Assembly: GCA_910584165.1 (NCBI GenBank)
Contig: CAJTZU010000001.1
Location: 62,001-126,000 of the forward strand
DNA length: 64,000 nt
Direction of reading: 5' to 3'
Source: an uncultured Bacilli bacterium
GTDB taxonomy: Bacteria > Bacillota_I > Bacilli_A > RF39 > UBA660
A model generated the notes under the pieces. The model saw only the letters and a program-made list of their open reading frames with translations. It did not search any database and had not been told where the DNA came from. Position 1 is the stretch's first letter, and each line of letters opens with the position of its first letter. A program made the position numbers and the translations under genes. Positions 9,148-17,761 of this stretch are shown piece by piece.

Positions 9148-9831
9148 TTATTTTGCATTTTTTCCAAATAGAACTACTTTAAAAGTTCTAAAGAAAATTC
9201 TAATATCTAAATCTAGACTACAATGGTTAGAATAATATGTTTCTAGTTTTAATCTTCTTTCAAAAGAAACATCACTTCTACCATTTACTTGCCAATAACC
9301 AGTAATACCTGGTTTTGTTTTTACAATTTCTTTATAATATTCTCCCATATCTTCCTTTTCTCTTGGCAAGTATGGTCTATTTCCTACTAAAGACATATCC
9401 CCTTTTAGAACATTAATTAATTGTGGTAATTCATCTAGTGATGTCTTTCTAAGTAAATTACCTACTTTTGTAATTCTAGGGTCATCCTTTAATTTTTTAT
9501 TTACTCTATATTCTTCTCTTATGATTGGATCTTCTTCTAACATTTTAAATAGAATTTCATCAGCATTTGGAACCATCGATCTAAATTTATAAAATTTAAA
9601 TTCTTTTCCATTTTTCCCAATTCTATTTTGTGTAAAGAAAATGGAATGAAAGTCTCCATTTATCATAGATATAATCTTTACAATAAGAATGATTGGTATT
9701 AGTACAATGATGCCTATTACTCCTACTATAATATCAACTAATCTTTTTATAATAAGATAAAAGGAAACACCAGCTCTAGATCTTGCTTTTACACTGGCAA
9801 GTTCTTCTGTCATTACTCCATTTTGATACAT
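9148..9831 (-). CDS. Undecaprenyl-phosphate sugar-1-phosphate transferase (priming enzyme)
   Basis: A 227-residue bacterial sugar transferase (PF02397; PglC/WcaJ catalytic type). One re-entrant or membrane segment (about residues 25-55) is followed by the catalytic core: FFTQNRIGKNGKEFKFYKFRSM, TSLDELPQLINVLKGDMSLV with the catalytic Asp-Glu pair, GNRPYLPREKEDM, and KPGITGYWQVNGRSDV. It transfers a sugar phosphate to undecaprenyl phosphate and so starts repeat-unit assembly. The small size means it lacks the extra N-terminal helices of WbaP-like enzymes. It is the promoter-proximal gene of the operon. Confidence 0.9.
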   Translation of the reverse strand: MYQNGVMTEELASVKARSRAGVSFYLIIKRLVDIIVGVIGIIVLIPIILIVKIISMINGDFHSIFFTQNRIGKNGKEFKFYKFRSMVPNADEILFKMLEEDPIIREEYRVNKKLKDDPRITKVGNLLRKTSLDELPQLINVLKGDMSLVGNRPYLPREKEDMGEYYKEIVKTKPGITGYWQVNGRSDVSFERRLKLETYYSNHCSLDLDIRIFFRTFKVVLFGKNAK

Positions 9832-9863
9832 AAAATCCCCCTGAATTTCTAATGATGCCGTCT

Positions 9864-9892
9864 ATAATATCAAAAAATGTAGAAAATTGCAA
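9864..9892 (-). promoter_or_regulatory. Promoter of the polysaccharide operon
   Basis: Minus-strand -35 TTGCAA (9887-9892), 17-bp spacer and -10 TATTAT (9864-9869), about 30 bp upstream of the priming transferase start. It is the only strong sigma-A promoter seen for the nine-gene operon. Confidence 0.75.
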
Positions 9893-9902
9893 CTTAAAGT
9901 TG
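9890..9902. promoter_or_regulatory. Operator-like palindrome overlapping the -35 box
   Basis: CAACTT-A-AAGTTG, a perfect 6-bp inverted repeat around one base, overlaps and extends upstream of the -35 element of the polysaccharide promoter. A regulator bound here would occlude or contact RNA polymerase. No candidate regulator gene is adjacent. Confidence 0.4.
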
Positions 9903-9921
9903 TTTTTTGTCAAAGAAATAA

Positions 9922-9948
9922 GAAAAAAATCAGAAAACTTCTGATTTT
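9922..9948 (-). terminator. Intrinsic terminator of the HD-protein gene
   Basis: A 10-bp stem (9926-9935 with 9939-9948), 3-nt loop and a U run on the minus strand. It overlaps the stop codon of the HD-domain gene and separates it from the polysaccharide promoter. Confidence 0.85.
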
Positions 9949-10969
9949 AATATCTTTTTTTCCATTCTTCTAAAGTTAATTGTTTTGCTTTTTCTTTTGA
10001 CCTCTCTGTTAAAAGAATTCCATCTGGACTAGTCTTGATAAGATTATCTACCATTAATATAGCATATTCTTGAGCTTGTAGTAGTAATGGGTCTATTTCT
10101 CCTACCTCTTTATCTTTCATATGTTTTAATGTTTTATCCCATACTTTTTGAAATCCTTCATCTATTGTAAATTCTTTTAAAGTACAAACTAACTTCATTT
10201 GTCTAGCAAGTAATCCATATCTAAGAAGGAATCCTGCATTGCTAGTCCATTTTCCTTCTCTTCTATATTTTGTAATATCAATATAGCGAAAATGCATAAA
10301 ATCATCCCATATATCGGGATGAGCATAAAATTCTTTTTTACAACTAATTGCTGGAATCCATGCTTCACTCATTACATTTTGAAGTAATTCTAAACAGTCC
10401 ATTTCTTGTAATATAGCTAACTTTAAAGTAATTAATTTATTTTTAATAGATGGTTCTTTTGCCTTTAAAATTTCTTCTAAAGAATAATTTTGAAACAGAT
10501 TTACTAATTCACTAATAGAATACTGATATAGAGGATTTCTTATCTTCGTATGTTCTCCTATTACTTCTGTAAAAACTCTATCATATGGAGATTTTTCTCC
10601 TAAAAAATAGCGTAATAGAGTTTGATTATTCGCTAATAATATTTTACGGGCAAAATTACCATGATCTTTAGAACCAGTAATGGTTTCAGAATCGGCATCT
10701 TTTAGAGTTCCTGTTAACAAATATTGAGGGAATCTTCCTATATCATGCCCACATCCTTCTAATGCTGAGGATAAGTAATAGGATTCATTAAAAAATCCAC
10801 TTTCCATAGTAGCTTTTTCAACAGCAGACATCATAGAAATACCATGTTGTAACTTAATTCCTATATCACTAGGAATATCTTGATATTTTTTCTTAATAAG
10901 AACTAAATTTCGTTCTGCGTATTTGGTATATCTTTCCTCAAATACTTCTTGTGATGGTAAGTGTAACAT
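9947..10969 (-). CDS. HD-domain metal-dependent phosphohydrolase-like protein
   Basis: A 340-residue cytosolic protein with HD-superfamily signatures: GCGHDIGRFPQ (His75-Asp76), KDHGNF (His103), EVIGEHTK (His140) and an Asp within LQEMDCLE (Asp191). This order (H..HD..H..H..D) matches metal-dependent HD phosphohydrolases that act on nucleotides or signalling nucleotides. No GYP motif or partner domain is visible. An AGAGAAT-type ribosome binding site precedes the ATG. It follows the beta-repeat gene at 10997-11692 across a weak terminator. Substrate is unknown. Confidence 0.7.
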   Translation of the reverse strand: MLHLPSQEVFEERYTKYAERNLVLIKKKYQDIPSDIGIKLQHGISMMSAVEKATMESGFFNESYYLSSALEGCGHDIGRFPQYLLTGTLKDADSETITGSKDHGNFARKILLANNQTLLRYFLGEKSPYDRVFTEVIGEHTKIRNPLYQYSISELVNLFQNYSLEEILKAKEPSIKNKLITLKLAILQEMDCLELLQNVMSEAWIPAISCKKEFYAHPDIWDDFMHFRYIDITKYRREGKWTSNAGFLLRYGLLARQMKLVCTLKEFTIDEGFQKVWDKTLKHMKDKEVGEIDPLLLQAQEYAILMVDNLIKTSPDGILLTERSKEKAKQLTLEEWKKRY

Positions 10970-10984
10970 ATTCTCTCCTTTAAT

Positions 10985-11010
10985 GAAAAAACGCCATTAT
11001 TTTTGACGTT
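10985..11010 (-). terminator. Weak intrinsic terminator after the beta-repeat gene
   Basis: Minus-strand stem AACGTC/GGCGTT (one U-G pair) with a 9-nt loop followed by a U5-6 run. It overlaps the 3' end of the gene at 10997 and lies 16 bp before the HD-protein start, so some readthrough into that gene is likely. Confidence 0.6.
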
Positions 11011-11692
11011 CTTTTGTATCCGCGGCAATTAATTGTTGGAATTGCTCTAGACTGTAGTCTTGTCCTTGATAATAAATTGTTCCTCCAACTGAAAGTAAAT
11101 TTTCTAAACCAGCTGTTGATTTAGCTCTTTCTGCGTGGATATCTCCATATACCATTTGAACTTGAAGACCACTTAAATCAACTTCTGTATCTTTACATTG
11201 CGCTAAATTTAAATCTCCATAGATTGCTTTTAAAGATGCTAAACAACTAAAATCATCTAAAGCTTGTAAGTCAGCATCTCCAAAGATAGTTTCAATAGAA
11301 GCTAACCACTCTTTTCTAATTTGAGCACTATAACGAATACTATCTCCATATACTTTTACATTTTTTCTAGTACTTCTAAGACTTTGTAATTCATTAATAT
11401 CAATTGCTACTTCATCAGCACTAAGTTCAGTCGCTTTCATAATTTCTTTTTTACGTTTTTTCATTTCTAATTCATTTGCAGCAAAAGCAGCCATTCCATA
11501 ACCAAATAATCTAGCAGTATAAAATGCATCTCTTACCTTTGCGATAGGACTATCAGATTCTGGTAACAAATTTGCTCTTTCTGTTACTCTAAGAAATTTT
11601 GAAACTAATTTTTCAGAAAATGGATTTTTCCTTTCTAATTCTGTCTTATAAAGTAATAATTCAGTGTTGATTCCTTTAATATGTATTGCCAT
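10997..11692 (-). CDS. Uncharacterised protein with C-terminal beta-solenoid-like repeats
   Basis: A 231-residue protein with no signal peptide or membrane segment. The N-terminal 120 residues look helical and basic. The C-terminal part contains loosely repeated units with a GD turn (SIETIFGDADLQAL, SLKAIYGDLNLAQC, LQVQMVYGDIHAERA, LLSVGGTIYYQG), spaced by roughly 22-30 residues. They resemble short beta-solenoid, L-domain or bactofilin-like coils. I do not recognise a named family. It is transcribed from its own promoter at 11721-11749. A scaffold or binding role would be a guess. Confidence 0.6.
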   Translation of the reverse strand: MAIHIKGINTELLLYKTELERKNPFSEKLVSKFLRVTERANLLPESDSPIAKVRDAFYTARLFGYGMAAFAANELEMKKRKKEIMKATELSADEVAIDINELQSLRSTRKNVKVYGDSIRYSAQIRKEWLASIETIFGDADLQALDDFSCLASLKAIYGDLNLAQCKDTEVDLSGLQVQMVYGDIHAERAKSTAGLENLLSVGGTIYYQGQDYSLEQFQQLIAADTKERQK

Positions 11693-11720
11693 ACAATATT
11701 TCCCCCTTCAATAATTTTAT

Positions 11721-11749
11721 ATTCTAGCATACCCTATTTAAAAAGTCAA
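11721..11749 (-). promoter_or_regulatory. Promoter of the beta-repeat gene
   Basis: Minus-strand -35 TTGACT (11744-11749), 17-bp spacer ending in TGC (extended -10), and -10 TAGAAT (11721-11726). A GGGGGA ribosome binding site follows before the ATG at 11692. Confidence 0.75.
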
Positions 11750-11751
11750 TT

Positions 11752-11776
11752 TAAAAGAGTAGCTAACTACTACTCT
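11752..11776 (-). terminator. Weak terminator after the response regulator gene
   Basis: A 7-bp stem AGAGTAG/CTACTCT (11756-11762 with 11770-11776) and a short U4 run on the minus strand, overlapping the stop codon of the receiver gene. Confidence 0.6.
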
Positions 11777-12324
11777 TTCTCTAAGATTCTCTTCATTTTT
11801 TCTTCAATTGTTTTAGAATCAAATGGTTTTTCTATCATATCCATTACATTATAGCGAAAAGCTCGTGCAATAGTAGAACCCGTATTATCCCCACTAATAA
11901 CTACTACAGGCATTGTTAAATTTTCTTTGGCTAAATAATCCAATACCCCAAAACCATCGATATTAGGCATCATTAAATCTAATAAAATAGCATCATACCC
12001 ATGTTCCTTATTCATTCTTTCTAGCTTTTTGATAGCCTCTTCTCCATCACTAGTCATATCAATAGAATATTCGTCTTTCAATAATTTTTCTAAGTAATTT
12101 CTTACAATACTAGAGTCATCTACAATGAATATTCTCTTTTTATTTGAATCTATTTCCTCATTACTAATATTTTCTTCAGTAGTATCAGAATGACTATTCA
12201 TATACTCTTGAATTAATGTGTTAATATTTCCTTTTACAATTTTCAATTGGAGTTGTACTTCTTCATTGCTATTATTAATACAGTTATCAAATGTTTCATT
12301 TATTTTTTCTAATAATTCGTTCAT
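11770..12324 (-). CDS. Single-domain response regulator with N-terminal helical extension
   Basis: A 184-residue protein. Residues about 1-60 form an acidic helical region without a recognised motif. Residues 63-184 are a CheY-like receiver: acidic pair in FIVDDSS (Asp69-Asp70), phosphoacceptor Asp116 in LLDLMMPNIDG, Ser144 in VISGD and Lys166 in EKPF. There is no DNA-binding or enzymatic output domain, so it resembles Spo0F or CheY-type relay proteins. It lies 8 bp downstream of a hybrid kinase carrying its own Hpt-like domain. The obvious inference is that it receives phosphate from that Hpt. Confidence 0.85.
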   Translation of the reverse strand: MNELLEKINETFDNCINNSNEEVQLQLKIVKGNINTLIQEYMNSHSDTTEENISNEEIDSNKKRIFIVDDSSIVRNYLEKLLKDEYSIDMTSDGEEAIKKLERMNKEHGYDAILLDLMMPNIDGFGVLDYLAKENLTMPVVVISGDNTGSTIARAFRYNVMDMIEKPFDSKTIEEKMKRILEKE

Positions 12325-12332
12325 ATATCCTC

Positions 12333-14588
12333 CTATTTTCCTAAAAAGTTTTTCACAATCGTTAAAATTGTTCCTACTTCATTCATTAGTTCATCATAGT
12401 GTTCTTCAACAAAAGCATTATTATTTTCTTTACTAGCAAGTTCATGTTGATAAGAAAGATCTGCCAATTTCATAAATCCCAAATATTTAGAATCACTTTT
12501 CATAGCATGAACTAAAATAGCATAGTTTGCCATATCTTTTTGAATTCGATATTCTTCTATTTTTGGGAGTCTTGTTTTGGATTCGTTTAGGAAATCTTCT
12601 AATGTCATAATATAAGTCTCTTCATCTCCAAGAAGTTCTAAACCGTGTTCTACATCAATCCCTTGCTTTTTTAAAATAGATAAATCTAAATTGGGTTCTT
12701 CATTATTTTCTATAAAAACGTCTTTTATAACCTCTTCTGTTTTCTTTTTTAAATATTTACTTAATATAATATTTAAAGTGTTTCTGTCGATAGGTTTTGC
12801 AAGGTAATCATTAAACCCAGCTTTCATATATTTTACTCTCATACCAGTAATAGCATTGGCAGTTAGAGCAATTACTGGTGTTTGAAAACCAATAATATTT
12901 TTTAAATTTTGCAAAGTCTGTGTACCTGTCATTTTAGGCATCATATCATCCATTAATATTAAATCATATTTTTCACCATTTAATACTTTATCGATACATT
13001 CTTGACCAGATATTGCAAGAGTTATATCTACTTGATAGTCCTTTAGCAGTCTAGCAGCTACTTTTAGATTTATTTTATTATCATCTACTACTAATACCTT
13101 ACTACCTTCAGCAATAAATATTTGATTTTCTTCAGTATTAAGTTCTTGTTCTAATTCACTAATATCTTTTTGTACAATCTTTTGATCAATCGCAACTGTA
13201 AATTTAGAACCTTTTTGATAAATACTTTGTACCACAATTTTACCATTCATGAGTTCTACTAGACTTTTAGTAATAGCTAAACCTAAACCGGTACCTTCTG
13301 TTGTAATATTTTTTTCTAATTCAAATCTTTCAAATTTTGTAAATAATTTATTCATATCTTCTTCTTTAATACCTATTCCAGTATCTTCTACAGAGATAAT
13401 CATTCTACAAATGTCTTCTTGAATAACCGTATTGACTTTAAAATCAATATGACCTTCTTTAGTATATTTTACAGCATTTGTAAGTAAATTTACAATGATT
13501 TGTTTAATTCTTACGTGGTCTCCATAAAGAACTGAAGGAATGTCTTCGTCAATATAAGTTCTAAATTCTAAAGGTTTATCCCCAATGCGAGCTTGAATTA
13601 AAGAAATAACTTCTTTCATTAATTTCTTAGAACTATATTCGGTATTAACTATTTCTAATTTATTTGCTTCAATTTTAGAAATATCTAAGATACCATTAAC
13701 AATTTCTAGTAAGTTGTTAGATGAAGTAATAATATCTTCCACTTCTTCAATAGCACTATTGGGTAGTTCTTCTTCTTTCAAAGCTTGACTAAATCCCACA
13801 ATCGCATTTAAAGGAGTACGTATTTCATGAGACATATTTGATAAAAATTCTGTTTTAGCACGATTAGCTTTTTCGGCTTGCTCTTTGGCAACATTTAACT
13901 GTTCTATCATTTTTAAATCAGGATTTTCAATAGTAAAATAAGTTAAAAAAGTGATAAATGCAGCCACCGAAGTAACTAATAAAATATCTGGAAAATTAAA
14001 CTGAATACTTACAGCTATAGTTGCTAATAAAATAAAAGCATATACTGGCCAATATTTTTTATTTTCCAATTTTTTTCGGTTACGAATAAGAATTAATATC
14101 CATAAAATAATGCACATTCCAGCAATGACATAACTGATGGTTGCACTTGGCCCAAAAGTATACATCATTTTTCCATCACTATAAACTTCTAATGGTACTA
14201 GAAATATTAATAAACTGCTACCAAAGAAGACTGCTAATAATATTAGAAAAATACGATTGAAATAGCTAATATTTTCATCTTCGTTAATTTCTATATGGCC
14301 TTTGTTTTTTCTAGAAGAAATAACAATAATATAATAGGTAAATAAAATAATCCAAGAAACAATAGCTACTAAATAGAGTTTAGCGAGTGGATTGGTTAAA
14401 ATAGAATCCTTATATACAATTCCAAAATAGACACTAGCCATATCAATAATTAAAGTAATAAAAACATCGATAATCAAAGTTCTATAAATTCTATTTTCTA
14501 ACGTATTTATTTTTTTCTTACTAAAATAAATAATCATAATAAGACCTATATAAAAAATACTTGATATTTGAAAAAATAAGTTTGTCAA
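12333..14588 (-). CDS. Hybrid sensor histidine kinase with 7TM sensor, receiver and Hpt-like domain
   Basis: About 750 residues. Seven hydrophobic helices occupy residues 5-225. HisKA contains [13 protein letters not shown] (His about 252), and HATPase_c has [16 protein letters not shown] and GTGLGLAI. A receiver at about 500-620 carries [11 protein letters not shown] with phosphoacceptor Asp near 545. A C-terminal Hpt-like helical bundle contains [13 protein letters not shown] (His near 692). TTG at 14588 is preferred because AGGTG lies 6 nt upstream, whereas GTG at 14597 touches that site. The kinase, receiver and Hpt plus the adjacent stand-alone receiver make a complete phosphorelay. The input signal is unknown. 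Confidence 0.85.
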   Translation of the reverse strand: MTNLFFQISSIFYIGLIMIIYFSKKKINTLENRIYRTLIIDVFITLIIDMASVYFGIVYKDSILTNPLAKLYLVAIVSWIILFTYYIIVISSRKNKGHIEINEDENISYFNRIFLILLAVFFGSSLLIFLVPLEVYSDGKMMYTFGPSATISYVIAGMCIILWILILIRNRKKLENKKYWPVYAFILLATIAVSIQFNFPDILLVTSVAAFITFLTYFTIENPDLKMIEQLNVAKEQAEKANRAKTEFLSNMSHEIRTPLNAIVGFSQALKEEELPNSAIEEVEDIITSSNNLLEIVNGILDISKIEANKLEIVNTEYSSKKLMKEVISLIQARIGDKPLEFRTYIDEDIPSVLYGDHVRIKQIIVNLLTNAVKYTKEGHIDFKVNTVIQEDICRMIISVEDTGIGIKEEDMNKLFTKFERFELEKNITTEGTGLGLAITKSLVELMNGKIVVQSIYQKGSKFTVAIDQKIVQKDISELEQELNTEENQIFIAEGSKVLVVDDNKINLKVAARLLKDYQVDITLAISGQECIDKVLNGEKYDLILMDDMMPKMTGTQTLQNLKNIIGFQTPVIALTANAITGMRVKYMKAGFNDYLAKPIDRNTLNIILSKYLKKKTEEVIKDVFIENNEEPNLDLSILKKQGIDVEHGLELLGDEETYIMTLEDFLNESKTRLPKIEEYRIQKDMANYAILVHAMKSDSKYLGFMKLADLSYQHELASKENNNAFVEEHYDELMNEVGTILTIVKNFLGK

Positions 14589-14610
14589 TTCGAACACCTA
14601 CTATTCTATA

Positions 14611-14630
14611 CTATGTATATTATAACATAG
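14611..14630 (-). promoter_or_regulatory. Extended -10 promoter with flanking inverted repeat
   Basis: TGTTATAAT on the minus strand (TATAAT at 14619-14624) is an extended -10 for the kinase-receiver operon; no good -35 is visible. The 6-bp arms CTATGT (14611-14616) and ACATAG (14625-14630) flank the -10 symmetrically, so this could be a repressor site. Confidence 0.45.
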
Positions 14631-14651
14631 GAATAAATGAATGAGTATAGA

Positions 14652-14682
14652 AAAATAAAAAAAAGTAGAGTTTCTCTCTACC
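14652..14682 (-). terminator. Intrinsic terminator after the phospholipase-like gene
   Basis: Stem GTAGAG/CTCTAC with a short loop, followed on the minus strand by a run of about eight U. It overlaps the stop codon at 14678. Confidence 0.8.
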
Positions 14683-15658
14683 ATTTTTTTGTATTTCTAA
14701 TTTTTATTTTCTGATTTCCTTCTAAACCATGTGTAGATGCTATATTGGGTATAATAGAATAAACATCATCACGATGAATAGTCCCCTTTTTACATAATTT
14801 TTCTAAACTATCTACCATACAAGCACCATCTATTAAAGCTTTATCATATAAATCCATAAAAGAATCATGTGATTCGACACTCGCATCCATTGGATTTAAC
14901 CATAATGCATGCTCCTCATTTAAATAAGGATAAACTTCCTCTATATTTCTATGATAAGAAAAAGAACTAGTTCCTTTTAAAATAGGGTCAAGAGAGTCAA
15001 ACAGTTTTCTTTTAGCCCCATTAGGATCACATTTTAAATGTCTTGTAAAAAGTTCTACTTGTCCCATGGCAGTTAAGAATATTTTTCCACCATTTTGAAT
15101 TTGATAAGTACTTTTCAAACTTTCATCAAGAATGGCAATTAAAGCTTTCCTAATTCTTTTAACATCAAAAGAAAAGTCTTTATAAACTGGATAACTGGAA
15201 GCATCTTTTCCTTCTTTTTTAGCCATTAAATAAATATCCAATAATGTTTCCACTATTCCATGCTGCCAAGTATCTCGTTTAGGATCTCTAGTATGATCTC
15301 CAGCATAATAAATAATTAATGGGTGTGTATAGGCATCCAGCATATGATGCATAATATATCCTGGGCCTATAAATAGTCTTACCTGTTCATCCTCTATTAC
15401 ATCCATTCTTTCTGCCATTTTTAAATATTGATAGACAAATTCTGGAAAATAAAATTCCTGTAATAATTCTGAATTTTCTACGTTTTTATCTAATCTTTTT
15501 TGATTAAATATTTTATAGAAATCATGATAAATTAAAAAGTCATGACCTTGTGCAAAAATACGATATTGATCATAATGTGGAAAAGAACTTAATGTTTCTA
15601 AAGATAGTTTTCTTTTAAACTCTCTATAAAATATATCATGCGTTTTAGGACCTGGCAT
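14678..15658 (-). CDS. Zinc-dependent phospholipase C-like protein
   Basis: A 326-residue protein with the PF00882 (Zn-dependent phospholipase C/S1-P1 nuclease fold) pattern: N-terminal GPKTHD, then AQGHDFLIY, GYIMHHMLDAYTHPLIIYYAG (two His and Asp) and WQHGIVETLLDIYL. These His and Asp/Glu residues would hold three zinc ions. Unlike clostridial alpha-toxin, it has no signal peptide and no C-terminal C2-like domain. It is therefore probably an intracellular member of the uncharacterised 'zinc dependent phospholipase C family' common in gut Firmicutes. It lies 13 bp downstream of an NlpC/P60-like gene. Confidence 0.75.
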   Translation of the reverse strand: MPGPKTHDIFYREFKRKLSLETLSSFPHYDQYRIFAQGHDFLIYHDFYKIFNQKRLDKNVENSELLQEFYFPEFVYQYLKMAERMDVIEDEQVRLFIGPGYIMHHMLDAYTHPLIIYYAGDHTRDPKRDTWQHGIVETLLDIYLMAKKEGKDASSYPVYKDFSFDVKRIRKALIAILDESLKSTYQIQNGGKIFLTAMGQVELFTRHLKCDPNGAKRKLFDSLDPILKGTSSFSYHRNIEEVYPYLNEEHALWLNPMDASVESHDSFMDLYDKALIDGACMVDSLEKLCKKGTIHRDDVYSIIPNIASTHGLEGNQKIKIRNTKKW

Positions 15659-15671
15659 ATTTTTTCTCCTT

Positions 15672-16289
15672 TTATCTTCTTTTATATTGAAATACTTTAG
15701 GGATAAAATCTATCCCTTCTTCAGGATAATCTTTTGTTAACCCTTCATAAATTTGATATTCTTTTAATTCTCTATAAAAATCAAATGGTCTTACATCTTC
15801 TGGTCTTTTCTTTGGAAATATATCAATACCACTTTCTCTTAATACCGTAGTAGCCCATTGTGAACAGAAAAATTGATTACTTAAAGTAAAACCTCTAGTT
15901 CCGCTTAATAACAAGGATACTAATCCAAGGTAATTAAACTTTAAATGCTCTCCCATCCTTAAATATTCGTCAATTTTATCAGAAACTATTTGATGAGTTT
16001 CTTCTGATACTCCTAATTGCATAACTGCAATTTTACTTTTATCAGGATTCAAAACAAACATATCTCTTTTGATATCCTCCGTTACAATTCCTGAATTAAA
16101 TGGATTCTTCATTTCTTTACGGGCAAAAGAAACCATATTCCTTAATCTATTATCTCTTGATAATGAAATATGAGAATAGGTATCGCCCTCATATCTATTC
16201 CAAAATTTTAATTTGGCCCTGGCAGTAATCAGTTTACCTGGGACTGTGTCTGTGTAGCTAGCAACGACATAAATAGATTTCTGTTTCAT
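15672..16289 (-). CDS. Permuted NlpC/P60-like (YiiX/YebB-type) papain-fold protein
   Basis: About 205 residues. A His in YSHISLS (His40) lies before a Cys in FFCSQWATTVLRESG (Cys142), the reversed order of catalytic residues typical of permuted NlpC/P60 families. Such enzymes act on peptides, amides or lipid esters. There is no signal peptide. ATG at 16289 is chosen over a GTG three codons earlier because AAGGGG is properly spaced only for the ATG. It forms an operon with the phospholipase-like gene, and the pairing of two hydrolases suggests linked lipid or envelope work. Confidence 0.7.
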   Translation of the reverse strand: MKQKSIYVVASYTDTVPGKLITARAKLKFWNRYEGDTYSHISLSRDNRLRNMVSFARKEMKNPFNSGIVTEDIKRDMFVLNPDKSKIAVMQLGVSEETHQIVSDKIDEYLRMGEHLKFNYLGLVSLLLSGTRGFTLSNQFFCSQWATTVLRESGIDIFPKKRPEDVRPFDFYRELKEYQIYEGLTKDYPEEGIDFIPKVFQYKRR

Positions 16290-16316
16290 ATAAGCCACCC
16301 CTTCTTTTGAGTTGTT

Positions 16317-16345
16317 ATACTACCATTGTTTTTATAAAAAGTCAA
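16317..16345 (-). promoter_or_regulatory. Promoter of the NlpC/P60-like and phospholipase-like operon
   Basis: Minus-strand -35 TTGACT (16340-16345), 17-bp spacer ending TGG and -10 TAGTAT (16317-16322), immediately after the phosphohexomutase terminator. Confidence 0.7.
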
Positions 16346-16349
16346 TTTT

Positions 16350-16380
16350 CAAAAAAGAATGTGAATAACCTCACATCCTT
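16350..16380 (-). terminator. Intrinsic terminator of the xerD-phosphohexomutase unit
   Basis: An 8-bp stem GGATGTGA/TCACATTC (one G-U pair) with a 6-nt loop and a following U6 run on the minus strand, just past the phosphohexomutase stop. Confidence 0.85.
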
Positions 16381-16381
16381 T

Positions 16382-17752
16382 TTATTTTAAATATTCATTT
16401 AGTAAAGTTGTGAATTCTTCTTGTAGTTCCTTTAGTCTAGATTCATCTATTGCTTCAAAACGTGCTGTAATATTAGGACCAGTATTAGAGCATCTAACAA
16501 GTGCCCAACCATCTTCAAATTCCACTCTGATACCATCTACAGTAACCATTTGATAATTTTTTTGGATACAATAATTTTTAATTTTTTCTACTACATCAAA
16601 TTTGATATCATCTGGAGCATGAAATTTTAATTCTTCTGTAGAATAGTAGTGATTAATATTATCCAGTAATTCACTTGTTTTCTTTTCAGTATGGGATAAT
16701 ATCTCTACTAATCTCATACCAGCATATATACCATCATCAAATCCAGGCCATTTATCCCTAAACCAAATATGTCCAGAATACTCTCCTCCAAAATCAAAGT
16801 CCTCTTTGTTAATTTTTAAATTCATATAGGAATTTCCCGTACGAGCCATTTCTGTAGAAAGACCTAATTCTTTTAATCCATCAATTAATGTTTTAGAACA
16901 TTTAACATCATAAACAGCTTTCTTATTTTTCATAGTATTTGCAATACTACGATATACAATTAGCATAATTAAATCACTACTAATAATTTCCCCATTTTGA
17001 TCTACTAGGCCTACTCTATCAGCATCGCCATCAATACCAATTCCAAGGTCATAGCCTAATTCTTTTACTTTAGCAGCTAAATCTACCATATTTTCTTTTA
17101 CGCATGGGTCTGGATGATGGTTTGGAAAATTAGGGTCTGAATCACAATATAATAATTCATATTCTACATCAAACATATCCAATATTTTCTTGATAATAAT
17201 AGAACCAGTTCCATTCCCACAATCAAATACTACGCGGACTTTTCTATTTCCTAACTGAATACTATTTGTTACTTCTTGTAAATAATCTTCTTCAATAGAT
17301 AATGCTCTAACAGAACCTTCTTTTTGAATAAATTCTCCTCTGTTAGTATAATCTCTAAATTTTGTAATTGTCTCTCCACAAGCATTTCCATCTAAATTAA
17401 AAGAAATTTTAAATCCATTATATTCTTTTGGATTATGACTAGCTGTAATCATAATACCTGTTTCAATGCCTTCTTTTTTCTTTCCATAATAATACATTGG
17501 TGTTGTAACAAGTCCTAAATCTGTAACATTAGCGCCACTTTCCGTAAGCCCTTTTATCAAGGCATTATGAATAATAGGAGAAGAAATTCTATTATCGTGA
17601 CCGACAATTACCCTTTCTAATCCCATTAAAGAAATATAACTAGCAAAGCTTCTACCTAATGTATAGGCAACATCTTCTGTTATTTCCTTCTCCCAAATAC
17701 CTCTAATATCATATTCTCTAAATATTGTTTCTGTAATTTTAATAATTTCCAT
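16382..17752 (-). CDS. Phosphomannomutase/phosphoglucomutase
   Basis: A 456-residue alpha-D-phosphohexomutase with all four domains. The N-terminal FREYDIRGIW is followed by the phosphoserine loop TASHNPKEYNGFK (about residue 102), the metal-binding loop GIDGDADRVG (about residue 240), the sugar-specificity loop GGEYSGHIWF, and C-terminal RCSNTGPNITARFEA for phosphate binding. It interconverts hexose 6- and 1-phosphates. The GEYSGH form is characteristic of PMM/PGM (AlgC/ManB-like) enzymes. It would supply sugar-1-phosphates for the envelope polymers made from the flanking loci. It lies 9 bp downstream of xerD and shares its transcript. Confidence 0.9.
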   Translation of the reverse strand: MEIIKITETIFREYDIRGIWEKEITEDVAYTLGRSFASYISLMGLERVIVGHDNRISSPIIHNALIKGLTESGANVTDLGLVTTPMYYYGKKKEGIETGIMITASHNPKEYNGFKISFNLDGNACGETITKFRDYTNRGEFIQKEGSVRALSIEEDYLQEVTNSIQLGNRKVRVVFDCGNGTGSIIIKKILDMFDVEYELLYCDSDPNFPNHHPDPCVKENMVDLAAKVKELGYDLGIGIDGDADRVGLVDQNGEIISSDLIMLIVYRSIANTMKNKKAVYDVKCSKTLIDGLKELGLSTEMARTGNSYMNLKINKEDFDFGGEYSGHIWFRDKWPGFDDGIYAGMRLVEILSHTEKKTSELLDNINHYYSTEELKFHAPDDIKFDVVEKIKNYCIQKNYQMVTVDGIRVEFEDGWALVRCSNTGPNITARFEAIDESRLKELQEEFTTLLNEYLK

Positions 17753-17761
17753 AAATCCTCC

